Shown here: positions 11,201 through 21,757 of the stretch, piece by piece
Layout: every line of letters begins with the position of its first letter
Numbering within the stretch: position 1 is the stretch's first letter
Source of the DNA: Folioceros fuciformis
Lineage: Eukaryota; Anthocerotophyta; Anthocerotopsida; Anthocerotales
Direction of reading: 5' to 3'
Assembly: GCA_049999805.1 (NCBI GenBank)
Contig: JBNGIO010005757.1
Location: 1-29,729, forward strand
DNA length: 29,729 bases
The notes under the pieces: generated by a model
Database searches by the model: none
What the model saw: the letters and a program-made list of their open reading frames with translations, nothing else
What the model was told of the DNA's origin: nothing
Made by a program: the position numbers and the translations under genes

Positions 11201-12473
11201 ATTTGCCGAGGTGTTCCAAGAGATGCTACAGTGGAAGATGGGTGTGGAGATTTTGTCAGCATTGAAGGTACCCTTGTGCCTGCATGTCTTTTGAACTGAC
11301 GGACATTATATTCGCGTTGATCCATTGTGCTCGGTACCCATAGTTTTACGTGGGCGTTGAGATATTGTCGTTTCTCCATTCCAGGTGTTACGAGACACAC
11401 TATATGGACAGCGAAGTATCGAGAGAAAGCGGAGCTGGACAGAATGTCAGTTGATCTGTGATATTCGTGAGGATATGGACGGGTCATTGAGAAAAAGGGG
11501 CACAAGTTATGGAGTCTATTCCAGGGACGATATTATTCCTTTTAGTCGTGAGGAGAGGCAAAAAGAATATTTTCTAATGAAGGAAGGAAAACAAGGCCCC
11601 AGAGCTGAGATCCATGCACCTTCAGCGTCTAAGGGCACCATCGGCACCTGGGAACGTGATCCAAGGAACACAACTCAACTCGCAAAGCAGCCTTGCGAGG
11701 ATTGGAAGATGCAGGAGGACCTCGCGGCTATATTTCCACAAATCGATGAACAAAATCATACTGGGCATGAAGTAAAGCTCCATAGCTGTCTTGAAGTTAT
11801 TTGCAGGTTCTTGTGTACAATCTCGAGTCCCTGACTTGACTCTTCAGCAGGAAGGAGGACAGGATTTTAAACCTAGGAAAAAAATGGTGTCAAATAAGAA
11901 GTTGATGCAGGTGATTTCTCGTCCAGGTCAAGGGACCTTTTGTCTTTCTCAATTGGTGTTACAGAAATGGTGACTGACCAGTCGAGTTCTGTGTCTTCTA
12001 GGCATTTCAATACTTTGATCGCAATCATGTCGGATATATCAAGGTAGATATTCTTTCCTCTGGATTCCAGACCTGGGCATGGCCTTGCACTCTATATTAA
12101 ACACATGCACTCAGTGCTACACCTCAAACAAAGTTTTTTTTTCAGCTTGCCCATTCCCATGCTTCCACTTCATCCCTTTCATTGACCCTTACGTTCAGGC
12201 AGATGATTTGCGTCGGCTTCTACACTGCCTTGGGAAATTCATGTCTCGCCGAACTGTTCAGGTAACCTTCTTATTCCGGAGATCTGGTTGGTGTGGGCAA
12301 GTTGAAGATTCGTCTTTGCTGCTCCACTGCGAGCAGCTGATGAATTGCGTCACCTTTGACAACAGGAGCTTGTTCGCCGCGCTCTTGAAGAAAGCAAGTC
12401 ACGGGATGAACGGATCCTCTACAGGAACTTGGTGGAAAGGGAATCAGAGTCAACATTTCAGGCTGAGATATAA
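5300..12473 (+). CDS. RSA1: RSA1/EMB1579-like nuclear protein (CCAR1/DBC1 family), about 23 exons
   Basis: Orthologue of Arabidopsis SHORT ROOT IN SALT MEDIUM 1, a nuclear protein linked to calcium-dependent salt-stress gene regulation, transcription and splicing. Exons, all with GT...AG borders and consistent phase: 5300-5353 (tentative first), 5815-5940, 6281-6568, 6703-7125, 7202-7276, 7397-7464, 7757-8317, 8395-8440, 8526-8618, 8720-8775, 9179-9302, 9667-9884, 9997-10060, 10238-10417, 10570-10588, 10683-10894, 11031-11105, 11193-11267, 11385-11771, 11851-11910, 12002-12043, 12199-12261, 12366-12473. The protein is about 1,138 residues, a little shorter than the angiosperm protein as I recall it. 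The N-terminus is Gln/Ser/Gly-rich and disordered. A charged RD/RE tract follows (8090-8220). Then come RRYTRLFVVPEFTK, FEHD near 9180, GSVIWNAKVMLMSG, the DBC1-type block YYEVTVMFLPDISGC (10277-10321), MTISLDGLLDYDEG, and a C-terminal degenerate EF-hand FDRNHVGYIKADDLRRLLH. No internal stop remains after splicing, so the gene looks intact. The first exon and start codon are the weakest part: its donor GCG|GTAGAG is poor. Confidence 0.85.
7231..7261 (+). repeat. CAG/CAA trinucleotide run encoding polyglutamine
   Basis: A run of about ten CAG then CAA codons lies inside the exon 7202-7276 of the RSA1-like gene and encodes a poly-Gln stretch. It starts just after INV and ends before GGQGQ. The mixed CAG/CAA composition slows slippage compared with a pure repeat. 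Length variation would stay in frame. It falls within the low-complexity N-terminal half of the protein. Confidence 0.8.
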
Positions 12474-13203
12474 GAGGAGGTAGTCGGTTGGATTCTCCTC
12501 TGCTGCCGAAAATTTTCAATGCGAGTTGGTGAGACAAAATACTAAACATTATCCTGGTTAAAACCTTGCACTTTCTTGCCTGCATCCTGTAGTGTACCCT
12601 ACCCTCAGAGGATGGATTTTTTTGTGTTATTGAACGCGAAGTGGAGTCCCCGTAGGAAAACTTGTGCAGGAGTTTCCTAAATGAAACTGAACTCCATTCC
12701 GAAAAGGGCTATTATCATGTGCAGGCCACATCAAACAATGGCTATGCATCTATCAGCTCCACTTAAAACGAACCCAGAGCTCGTGGTCCCAACGCAATTC
12801 CCAAGTTGCAAGGATCCAATGGATATTGGATTGTCTTGTAAAACCGGGAGTAAAACGGGTGCCGCCCCTCCAAAAAATGTAAAATCATGTTGTGAAAACA
12901 TATAGCACTTTTTCCTTATGGTGGCATTCTTAGTTGTTATATTCTTTGCTGCATAGTAGGATTCAGGTTATCTTAGTATCTTAATCATGATTTATCTTCC
13001 TTTCAGTAGTAGATAATTTTTTATCTTATTTAAAAAAAAATATTCCATTGTAGAAGCCATCATCTCATTTCAATGCTGTTTGCTTTTGCTTTTTTTATAA
13101 TACATAGTGTATATTATTTTAGTTTTTGTACATAAGATTAATTTTATTTTTATTTTTTACATAAACCAATATTTGGTTCCTTAAACTATTATCGGGTTTG
13201 GTC
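12474..13203. other. 3' flank of the RSA1-like gene and A/T-rich intergenic DNA
   Basis: The first few hundred bases after the TAA stop should hold the 3' UTR. No canonical AATAAA was seen. A short open stretch at 12681-12905 does not resemble a known protein, and no intron that would splice around the upstream stop is supported. Bases 12910-13180 are very A/T-rich with A and T runs, and I see no gene there. Confidence 0.4.
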
Positions 13204-13300
13204 CCCTTTAGGCATCACTAGAGAGTCTTGACCAAATCCCTTTAGGCATCACTAGAGAGTCTTGACCAAACCCCTTTAGGCATCACTAGAGAGACTTAGG
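13204..13300. repeat. 34-bp tandem repeat, three copies
   Basis: A 34-bp unit beginning CCCTTTAGGCATCACTAGAG starts at 13204, 13238 and 13272. The first two copies are nearly identical, and the third diverges after about 23 bases. It sits between the A/T-rich 3' flank of the RSA1-like gene and the LINE remnant. There is no sign of coding, and no link to a known satellite is claimed. Confidence 0.85.
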
Positions 13301-13329
13301 CGTTCCTGTAGGACCTCCTGATTTTGTTC

Positions 13330-14410
13330 ATAAGATAATGGATGCAGCGTTGGATGAAGATTTGGCTCATATCATGGACCTCTCACAAATCGGTGACCAT
13401 CAAATTATGTTCGATATCCTTTCTTCCTTTTTTGTGTGGCGACAAGTTACCTTACAAGAACTGTTGTGCCTTCTCCAGTTTTCTTATCAAGTCTTAGGAA
13501 GTTCAACAATTAAGTTATGTAGGCTTTTGGGGAAATCATAGATCTCGATACCTTTGATTGTATAGTCGGTGATTTAGCTCAGAAATAGGCTTCCTTGCCA
13601 GTGGTCTTTGGAAGGGTTGGCATTTTGGCCATGAAGGCCTCTGCCCTAACTACCTTTTTCAATAGTTGGGCCCTCTCAACTCCAATTTCGGCCTCATTTT
13701 TTGTTGCAAGATTCTCTTCTTCTTGAAGATTTTATCTTAGGCGTTGAGGAGGGCATTTTCCCTTTATAGGTTTTCTCTTCAGCAAGCGAGGGATTCTTTA
13801 CCTTTGGAGGCTCGTGAGGCTCTACCTTCTTTCACCTCCCTTTCTAGGGGAGGGTTGAGGGATCTCCCTCCTACAAGAGCAAAACGACCAAGCACTATGA
13901 ACCCTTCTTTCGAATTCATCCATCCCTAGGTCTTCTTGGGCTCGTATTCACTCTTGTTCAAGTAAAGAAGCGGGATCTTGACTTTTGGCTCGACCTTGCA
14001 TCCGCGCGTTTCAAATCGCACTAGCAACTTTCGCTAGCGCGATGAGATTTCGCTTAGGTTTGGCCCACCCCTTGGCTTTTTTTATCTCTCTACATGGAGT
14101 TGTGGGGTTGCCATTGTTGATATAGGGTCCTTATATGGCACGTTGTCCCGTTGGCATTGCCACCCATGATGTAGTTTGAGATGTCATGTTCTCAATGGCG
14201 AGGGAGTGTGGGTTTCTTCCGTATAGGGAGCGTCCATATACTTTGCGCAACGGGGTTTCACTTAGAGTTCACCTTTTTTTCACTAGGGGAGAACTGGTTT
14301 GTATCGCTGATGTAGATGTTATGGATCCCACTCGGGATTCGATCTACGAGCACGTCATCATCAACCCTCCTAGATGGGCGGTGGAAGGTGCTTTCTACCG
14401 TCAATGAGGC
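13330..14410 (+). pseudogene. C-terminal half of a LINE-type reverse transcriptase polyprotein, broken
   Basis: Read across three frames, + strand segments match the post-catalytic part of LINE polyproteins. First is DEDLAHIMDLSQIGDHQIMF and a thumb-like stretch. Near 13590-13680 comes LPVVFGRVGILAMKASALTTF, matching the common LP...GG.G......A..AF.AS pattern, followed by SLPLEAREALPSFTSL. The end is the open stretch 14186-14407: ARECGFLPYRERPYTLRNG, then LVCIADVDVMDPTRDSIYEH. That last part resembles the C-terminal module with an R.D...DV...DPTR pattern that follows reverse transcriptase in some LINEs and may be a restriction-like endonuclease relative. The catalytic reverse transcriptase part is missing. 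Frames change repeatedly, so no product is expected. Confidence 0.5.
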
Positions 14411-14816
14411 TCGATGTGATGATTTCCAAAGTAGTTATGAGGTCCCAAACTATAACAGAGGCCAGGTGTGGTAACCGCGAGTGAAGCTACAAGTTGTTAA
14501 TATTTTTCTTCTACATCCTTGTACTCCGCTAAATAATTCACTAACTACTTTCATACGTACTAGATGCATCAAAGTACTATAAGCATCTAGTACCTTCTGG
14601 TAGAGCAAAGCCATATGAGGTGCTTGCGAGGGGGAAAAAACAAGGAAAGAAAAAGGCAAATAACATCGCAGATCGCACAGTCTTCCTGCATCCACAAGGG
14701 AGGCACTCAGCACAGGAGGAAAGAAGCGACCAGTGCACGTTAAATTTCAACCCGGAGGGAATTGGAAGCACAAGTTTTCTATCAGACCTCTTGGAGGAGC
14801 AACTTGCCCTCTGCAT
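14411..14816. other. 3' flank of the GATA gene
   Basis: No gene is recognised. The segment lies between the end of the LINE remnant and the stop codon of the minus-strand GATA gene, so its right part is likely that gene's 3' UTR. Open stretches on both strands at 14577-14826 are short and have no recognisable domain. Confidence 0.4.
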
Positions 14817-17015
14817 TCACGCATAAGGGACCAGCGTAGTTTGAGGCCGGATATCCACGAAGCCACATGATAGGGCCATTAGTAAGAAAGCTCCCTCCTC
14901 GTCATCGGTTAGTGCTTCATGTACCTGACCCATGCCACTGACATCCTGCAGACTCTTCTCATGGCCACAATCTTGAATTTTCCAGTCGGTACCTGCTGTG
15001 ACAAACTCAACAAGGGATCTCACACATTCAGATCCTTGCACTGAACACGTGGGCAGAGTAAAAATCGGGGACCCTTCCTCTACATGCTTATCTGACATAC
15101 AGTTGCCACGATCGCCAGCTGAATAATTTAGTTCATTGCAGCTACAGCGACCATGACCTCCTGCCTCTGCACTCCTTACTCGCTTTTGAGAAAAAGCTCC
15201 AAGACTCTGCATATTCTTCTCAACTGTTGAACAACTAGGCCAAGCTTGTTCAGGTCCAACGACAGACTTCCGTTTTGGCAACTTCCCAGAGATGCAAACC
15301 ACTTCGACTGACAAGGAAGGCGAAGATAGCACGTCAGAATTCTTGGATGAGCTCAGGCGCCTTCCAGTTTTTTTAAACCGTATTCCACAGGCATTGCACA
15401 GCGACTGCAACAGGAGCCAACGTGTCAGAGTCTACCAAACGAAGGGGAGTGCAAAGCAGGCAATTCAACATAAAATGATGCGCCAGAAGGCTGCTCAGAA
15501 GAATAACGCCACCTTGGGACCTTGCGGGCCATTTCTCCAGAGAGGAGTTCTAGATGTCCCACAGCGCATACAAGACCTTAACGCCTGAATCTCATGTCCG
15601 TCCTGGTTTCTACTGGCTCCACGGGAGGGAACGATATCTGTGTCAGGTAAAGGACTCTGTTTGGTCAGCAACCATCTGCCCTCCGACTTCCTCTCATTGA
15701 GCTCCTGGAGAAGGGGACGAGCTGCCCAGGATTTCTTCGGCTTATTGCTCGAAACAGGATGTGGTGAAAGCACTGGAAAATCTTCCGAGCAGCTCTGGCC
15801 GCTGGACTTACGAGACAAGTTCGGACAATCACTCACACCCCTTTCGCTGGGCAAGCTTTTACTACGTTTCAAAGTTACCTTTGCCCTAGATGCCTTGGAA
15901 TCAACAATGCGTGGAAGCGATTGTCTAGACTGCAAGAGATGCAACAGAGTCCTGTATCAATACGTCGTGCATGCTTTCATCTGCCAAGCCAAAGGACATC
16001 AATTTGTGAACCAAGAACCTGGGTTCTAGAATCAATCCAGAAAGTACTATGACTGGGTGAGAGAACATAGTCTTATACCCTGGACGCCAGGAACCTCACA
16101 AACCTGATGACGAAAATTAATGCTGTAGTCTGAAGTTGCCCAGGCAATGGGGCAGGAAAGCAGTTCCGGCCTTACGTATCGGGCATGATCTCCTGGAATG
16201 TCAACCAGATCCCGCTTGATGCTCGACCTAGTACTCCCCTTCCCTTCATCCAGTGTATTGAAAGAAAACCCAGCAATCTTGTGGATGATCCCGTCATCGA
16301 TGGAAGTCTGCTGGAGGTCATCGAGCTCTCCAGACCCAAGCTTCTCCAGATCAGAGTCTTCCACAACATGCACGCACTTGAAACTTGTTGAGTGACGCTC
16401 AGGCTTACCATGTTTAGGAGTCGAGAGAGACAGGGTACAGTCCACGTGTGACTCGACGGACAAACTTTCCGAGGCCTCTCTCTGCTCCGAAGTCTGTTGA
16501 GCAGATTGCACGTGCAAAATATCCGATAACACGCTGGATGAGGACGAATAATTTGCACACACTGCAAGACTTGTATTCTCCAGGCTTCCTGCATTCGTCT
16601 CTTGAAACTGACCATACACCCCCGCAAAGTCCCGTCTCTCAAGACCCTCGGGCCGTTTTATGGTAGTGCCTCCACCGGCGATAGCCAGCTTCGCTTCACT
16701 TTTACATGGTGGAGACTTGAAATAACTCCAAGGGCTACTGTTTTGCGCTGATCTCGCATGATACATTGGTGATACTAGACCGCTGTTACCTTCGCACCAC
16801 TGCTGGTAATGGTCGTCAGTCTGGGTTTGCCTTAGCCAACACTGCTTGTAGTGAGTGTGCCCAGAAGGGGTGGGGAAGAAACTGAGTTTGCAACATAGCC
16901 TCCTTACCTCCAAAGTGGATTCGTGACCGGACGCGTGGACCCGTGCGGAAACAACTAGCAACGACCGCCAAGACAAAGCTCGTCTGCAACACAATGTAAA
17001 GCTGCCAGATCGCAT
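14817..17015 (-). CDS. LLM-domain B-class GATA zinc-finger transcription factor
   Basis: Three exons on the minus strand: 17015-16104, 15929-15513 and 15404-14817, all joined in phase 0, giving about 638 residues. The finger is split by the second intron after GPQGPK: CMRCGTSRTPLWRNGPQ plus SLCNACGIRFKKTGRR gives CX2CX18CX2C, the plant class with an 18-residue loop. It binds (A/T)GATA(A/G) DNA in the nucleus. A basic KRSK/KPKKS stretch before the finger could serve nuclear import. The extreme C-terminus has EEGAFLLMALSCGFVDI, the Leu-Leu-Met motif that defines LLM-domain B-GATAs. In Arabidopsis these control greening, germination and elongation downstream of light, gibberellin, auxin and cytokinin. 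The roughly 440 residues before the finger are Ser-rich, acidic and disordered, much longer than in small angiosperm members. The start is uncertain: ATG at 17015 is the longest choice, and a Met near 16768 is an alternative. Confidence 0.85.
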
Positions 17016-17099
17016 CCTAGCCAGTGCGAGGAGATAGGCGAAAGCTGAGGACTTCAGCAGGGACTTTCACCACTAAGGCTGGATTCGCATGAACCGAAG

Positions 17100-17425
17100 G
17101 TCATGGAGACTTTATTATTAAAGAATACATGGAACCCATGTACCCCTCTACAAAGGGGACAACCCTGTGAAGGCAAAGGCAATTATACGAGGGGAGTCCT
17201 CCCGAGAATTTCAGTGAGGATATGAAAGCTTTGAGGATACGAAAGCACCTCACTAGAAATGGAATCAAGTGAAATAAGGTGAAAGATAAAAGTAGAAAAA
17301 GATAAAAGAGCTACTTGGAGCCTAGTGTTCAGTCATGAGAGAGTTGAGTGATTTGTAAGTGGAGCGCTGCAGAGTGAATAGACAAGATTAGAGGCCATTG
17401 CTTCTTTTTATGCCATGTAAGGAAG
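17100..17425 (-). promoter_or_regulatory. possible GATA promoter and 5' leader (or part of an LTR)
   Basis: On the minus strand a TATA-like GGCATAAAAAG sits at about 17402-17413, followed by a C/T-rich stretch pointing at the GATA gene start near 17015. This would fit a core promoter with a leader of roughly 350 bases. Against this, the minus strand also shows overlapping AATAATAAAG near 17112-17121, which looks like an LTR poly(A) signal. The same DNA could be a minus-oriented LTR remnant. The two readings cannot be separated by eye. Confidence 0.35.
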
Positions 17426-17650
17426 GGGGTGTTACTTAACTACCATGGAATATGAAAGTGCTTAATAAGCACAAACTATGAAAGCACTAATTACCACTGG
17501 AGCCAAGAAGCTGCTTCATATGTGTTCTACGCGGTAAGTGGCAAAAGCTCTTCGGTCTTCCTTTGCCTCAAAAAAGCACCTATATAAAAAAGTTAAGGAG
17601 TAGTTTCAATCTTGCCATTGTAATAAAACCCAAACCTGGAAAGGGCCTAG
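17418..17650 (+). mobile_element. LTR-like segment with purine tract, TATA box and poly(A) signal
   Basis: A purine-rich AAGGAAGGGGG (about 17419-17429) is directly followed by TGTTAC at 17430, the pattern of a polypurine tract next to an LTR start. Inside the putative LTR are a 15-base inverted repeat GTGCTTAATAAGCAC (17458-17472), TATATAAA at 17581-17588, and AATAAA at 17622-17627. No partner LTR was found in the window, so this would be a solo or truncated LTR. The right end is undefined. Confidence 0.35.
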
Positions 17651-18139
17651 TTTGGGCTAGAGTTGGGCTGGACTATTCACATGTTCATGCACTTTAATTT
17701 GGACTTAATGATTGTCACCTAACACTATCATTTCATATTTTGATTTATCCGTTAAAGCTCCACGAATTGTACCCTCATATGAGAAACTTCACAAACACCA
17801 CTTTCTTAAGTGCTTTTCACAAACTCCACATACCATATCCTAGCTTAACACATTTGAGTCAATATACTTCACAATGCCGTGATTCAAGTGTGTGGATGGT
17901 GCAAGGACTTGAGTTGAGTTTTCAATTACGAACTCTCCTAAGAGGGAAAAAGGGAAGGAAGGGTTGGATTCAAATGCAAGGATAGACCCACCCCTAGAAG
18001 ATGCTTAGGTGGTCTCACCCCCTCAACCAACTACCTTAGGGGACTCACCCCTAACCCCACCTCTGCCAAGGGAAATTGTGCAAGATGCAAATCGTGGTCT
18101 TGTTTTCTAGTCAACAAGTTCCCTGCGAGTGAGGGAGCT
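17651..18139. other. non-coding stretch upstream of the second gag
   Basis: No gene recognised. The open stretch at 17740-17985 has no family resemblance. The segment ends in a C-rich part (CTCACCCC repeated near 18014-18056) and leads into the gag remnant, so it may be that element's leader. No primer binding site was identified. Confidence 0.35.
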
Positions 18140-19668
18140 TATTAACACTTGCAAACTGCCATGCAGGCTATCCACTGAGCAAGCAAAATAGGAAGTCGAA
18201 GCTATGGAGCTTGCGGTGGAGTTGTAGAGGGGGGACGCGGCAACTCCCGCCATGCTCGGGTAAGAGGAAAGGGAGCAAGCCAGAGGGCGAGTGAGGGAGC
18301 TCGATCTTGCTTTGGAATTTAATTTGGAGGAGTAACAACAAATGAAGCAAGAACTTCACTCATGCCCCTATGAGGTTGATGAATTGACTAAGTAACTTGT
18401 GTTGTCCAAGAAAGAGCGGACCAAGCCCTCCAAGCCTTTCAGATCCTCAAAGAGCAAACCAAGCACATGCGTGTGACATACAGCCAAAAAAGTCACAAAC
18501 TTGTTTCGGCCGATCCTAGTCCATGTCTTAATAACCTAGGGTGGACAGCCTTCAGTTCACTCAGGCCTTAGATTCCCCTCATCCAGGACAACCATACTTC
18601 AGTCAGTCACGTGCTGAGTATTATGAAGACTTAGACGACATGGAGGGAGGAGCACCTTACAGGCATGAGAGATTTTTAGGGAGGCCAGGTACACAGCCCC
18701 CACGGGACTTCAGGTTATTTGTCAATGGCATGATCAGTCAGGTCAAGTTTAAACATGGTGCTGCGTACAACCACCTCTACTTGTTTGAACAATTGGCTGG
18801 GCATCTAGAAGACGAGGCCCTAGACTTGTATGAGGTGCACCAAGCTGAACTCACAACAACGGTGGCTACACCTAACCCCCTGTTCCAGAATGCCTTGTAG
18901 CTAGCTTACAATGCTAAGCTAGCTAATGCAATTAATTCTCACCAGGCTGGTATTGCTATTGGGAGCATTGCAGCCACTGTGCAACCACCAACGGTGGTCA
19001 CCCTAACAACAGCAGAGATGGCTACAACTACTGTAGGTGTGGATGCTGACATCCTCACACCCAAGCATGCCAACCCAGTTGAAGACTTTTTGGGGATTTT
19101 GGAAAAGGCTTTTCCCCTCAAGACACTTGAGAAGATTGCAGAGTTGGCAAGTTTTGCGCGCAAGAAAGGTGAAACTATTCAAATGACCTTTCGTCGACTA
19201 CAGAAATTGCGAGAGGGTACAGGAATGCTGACAGACCAGGAGGCAGCACATAAATTCCTCACAGCACTAGGAGGTGATCCACTTTTCCACTTTCAGCTCG
19301 TCACATCCCTTGTGGATAAGTATGGAGATAGTTATACTTTGGAGCAGGTGCACGAGGAGGCTGAGAAGAAGGAGATTGCATTCTCAGCATATGCCTCAAA
19401 GCATTCCAAGGCCTTGACGCATTATCAAAGCATGTTCTCTAGTAAGAACATAGTTGCTGGGAGTGTAGGTGTTGGGGCATCCACGTCTACTCAAGCCAAG
19501 CTAGCCAAAGCAGGAGCTACAACAACCTTGGAGGCTTTGTGCAATCACTGTGGCAGTCTAGAGCACATGGCTCCGGCCTGCAAGTGCCCTCCTAAAGGAC
19601 TGCTTTGTTCTCATTGCCACAACCCTGGACATCTTGTGACTATATGCTTCCAAAAGCATTTGAAGTGA
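18140..19668 (+). pseudogene. second retroelement gag, mostly open, two zinc knuckles
   Basis: The N-terminal part (18140-18540) is frame-broken. It shows a charged, probably coiled-coil region (ELDLALEFNLEE, then KQELHSCPYEVDELTK, then LKEQTKHMRVTYSQKSHKLV). From 18541 one frame runs to 19668 with a single TAG at 18898-18900. It contains DFRLFVNGMISQVKFKHGAA, FPLKTLEKIAELASFARKK (about 19110-19166) and two canonical CX2CX4HX4C knuckles near 19540-19650 (CNHCGSLEHMAPAC and CSHCHNPGHLVTIC). The family is the same as the gag at 579-2040. No protease or polymerase of its own follows; the next coding sequence is an unrelated copia element. A related protease on the same strand occurs at 28122, which may be its other half. 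Confidence 0.7.
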
Positions 19669-20127
19669 AGGCAACAGCGAGGGGGCACCACAAATGTTGC
19701 ATGGACAGCTCCCACTTCCACTAATTCAAGCTCCTCAGCTACAGTAATTTAGGAGTCTCACGCAGCAAACAGTAGTGAGAGAAGGCCAAGGCCAAGGTGG
19801 CTACTAATGCGGACAAGCTCACTTCACTAGAAGTAATCGTGGCTGCTCTTGCCACACAGGTGGGGGCACTTTCAGCTAGCATCTCTAGCAGCATAGCTGC
19901 TTCCAAGCCAGCTGGGACCACAACTTGCGATGACGACAAATTGAGGATAATTTAAGGGAAGCCACTATCCAAATTCAAGGACTCCAAGATGTTTTGTTTG
20001 ATCTCATTTCAGGAGTTCAGCAGCTTTTTTTTGTTGGCTTCCCCGTTGGAAGAGGAAAAGCGCATGCATATGGCTAAGCTATTTTCACTGAGACGCTCAT
20101 GCGTACTCCGCCCTTAACATTTGAAGT
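19669..20127 (+). other. gag downstream remnant and junction with the copia element
   Basis: No complete gene. A frame-shifted stretch near 19780-19930 (DKLTSLEVIVAALATQVGAL) looks like an amphipathic helix and could be a continuation of the gag polyprotein. Another piece near 20010-20090 (PLEEEKRMHMAKLFSLR) is unassigned. No LTR or primer binding site of the following copia element was found, although one would be expected here. Confidence 0.35.
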
Positions 20128-21757
20128 TTGGACATGCAGCCAGGTTCGCCCTCATCAAGGTCCGGCGAATCAAATGAAGGCAAAGATTTGGACCTTAGAA
20201 GATTGGATTTGCAGGAGGAAGCCGCTTCACCTATTGTCGATTCCACAACTGGCATCGATGAACAACAAGTAGCATCTCCTTCTTTTGAATTTTTGAGAAG
20301 TTATTGGGGCAACGTCCCTCAACCCAAGCCAGGCACTGAGAGTAATTTAAGCCCATCTGGTGTTCCTTCTCCTATAGCAGGCAACCTTGCTGGTTTTGCA
20401 AGCACCCTTGCAGGATGGCAGGCTACCCTACTCATGGAGTTGGACATTTTATTGGACAAGCTGTAAATTCAGGAACCAGCACATCTCAACAACCTGTGCC
20501 TCCTGTCAACACCCTTGCGCAAGCTATGGCGATCACTCAAGGTTCCTTGAAGATATATTTCAAGGACAAGAATTGCTTTAATGGTAATGATTACCACATC
20601 TAGGCGATGAGGCTGACCCGGATTTTGGAGGAGCATGAGCTCATGTTCGTCGTGGACGGGACAGAACCAAAACCAGCAACACAGCTCAACAATGCAAATG
20701 CTACTAATATACTTGCATGGCAAAGGAAGGACAGGAGAGCCCGGTCGATCCTTTAGGCATCCCTTGATAGGAACATGATGCCACATACCATCAATGCTGA
20801 CACTTCAGCAGAATTTGGAACAACTTCAAACTCATTTATAGAGATAAGAGTTCTATTTCCCTTGTGTTAGCGCATCGGGATTTTTTCAATATTCAAATAA
20901 AGGATAATGAGACTGTTGAGTCTTACATCAATAAATTTCGCACAGCTTGTGCGACCCTTGCATATTGTGGGGCTATCTTCACTGATTTTCAAGCTGCTAT
21001 TTCATTTTTAGCATCTCTACCTAATAGTTATTCTCAGTTTATCAGTTCTCAAAATGCTACTCTTCAAGCCACTGGACTCGATGCCAATGTAACGTTGGAG
21101 CAGGTATTTGGAGCTTTGATTGCTGAAGAATGCTAGAGGAGCCTTCACAAGTCTAAGCCCAACATGCAGCAAGGCCCCAAGTTTTATTCGCCTCAAGAGG
21201 ACGTGGAGGCAATCGAGGCAGAGGACCTGGGGGCTCAGCACGAGGAGGAGCTTCAACCTCTAGACAACCCTACCTTCAAAGGCATACCTTCACTTGCAAC
21301 TAGTGTAAAATACCCAGTCATTTTGAGAAGGACTGCAGGAAGAAAAGGGCTGGTGAGCCCAAGAAGGAAAGTTCAAGTTCCATTCCAGAATCCAATGTAG
21401 CCACGTCTGAAGGTCTACCCAAAACACCCTCCATCTTAGCAGTTTGCTTATCTTCTGTCCTAATCCAGAATGGCATGTGGTTCCTTGATTTAGGGGCAAC
21501 CAGTCACATCTATTTTGATAGAAATGCTTTCATGTTTTTTGACCCTACTCTAGATCATCACCAATTTGTTCTTTTGGGTGATGATAGTGGTTTATCCATT
21601 ATGGGTACAAGATCAGTCAAGATATAGCTTCCTGATACTTTCTCACGTACAATCACAAGTGTGTTGTTTGTCCCATCTATGACCAAGAATCTCATGTCAG
21701 TTATGAAGCTCACAGAGGAACATTCTTGTAGAGTTTGTTTTGACCATATAGGCTGTT
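20128..21757 (+). pseudogene. Ty1/copia gag and protease region, broken
   Basis: The N-terminus (20128-20460) is an acidic, Pro/Ser-rich segment, and it shifts frame near 20420. The copia gag core follows: KNCFNGNDYHI, then a stop where Trp is expected, then AMRLTRILEEHELMFVVDG and later WQRKDRRARSIL. After another frame change, 20864-21136 continues the gag (ETVESYINKFRTACATLAYC, FLASLPNSYSQFISS). A zinc knuckle with a stop inside (TCN, stop, CKIPSHFEKDC) lies near 21296-21332. The protease active site reads WFLDLGATSHI at about 21478-21510; the second active-site residue, normally Ser or Thr, is Leu. At least four stops and three frame changes make it inactive. It is followed by its own integrase. 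Confidence 0.8.

Noticed and set aside
12681-12905. Possible extra 3' exon of the RSA1-like gene
   Set aside because: The gene ends in a TAA at 12471-12473 after a segment that matches the family's C-terminus. No donor before the stop would join to this stretch in phase.
13204-13300. CRISPR-like array (short regular repeats)
   Set aside because: The repeats are directly adjacent with no unique spacers, and the context is a plant nuclear genome.
16172-16642. 156-codon minus-strand frame and + strand frames of 65-72 codons within the GATA first exon
   Set aside because: They are shadows of the 322-codon frame that splices in phase to the GATA finger exons.
19669-20127. 5' LTR of the + strand copia
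   Set aside because: No TG...CA segment matching the tail at 25028, and no primer binding site, could be found, so no feature is claimed.
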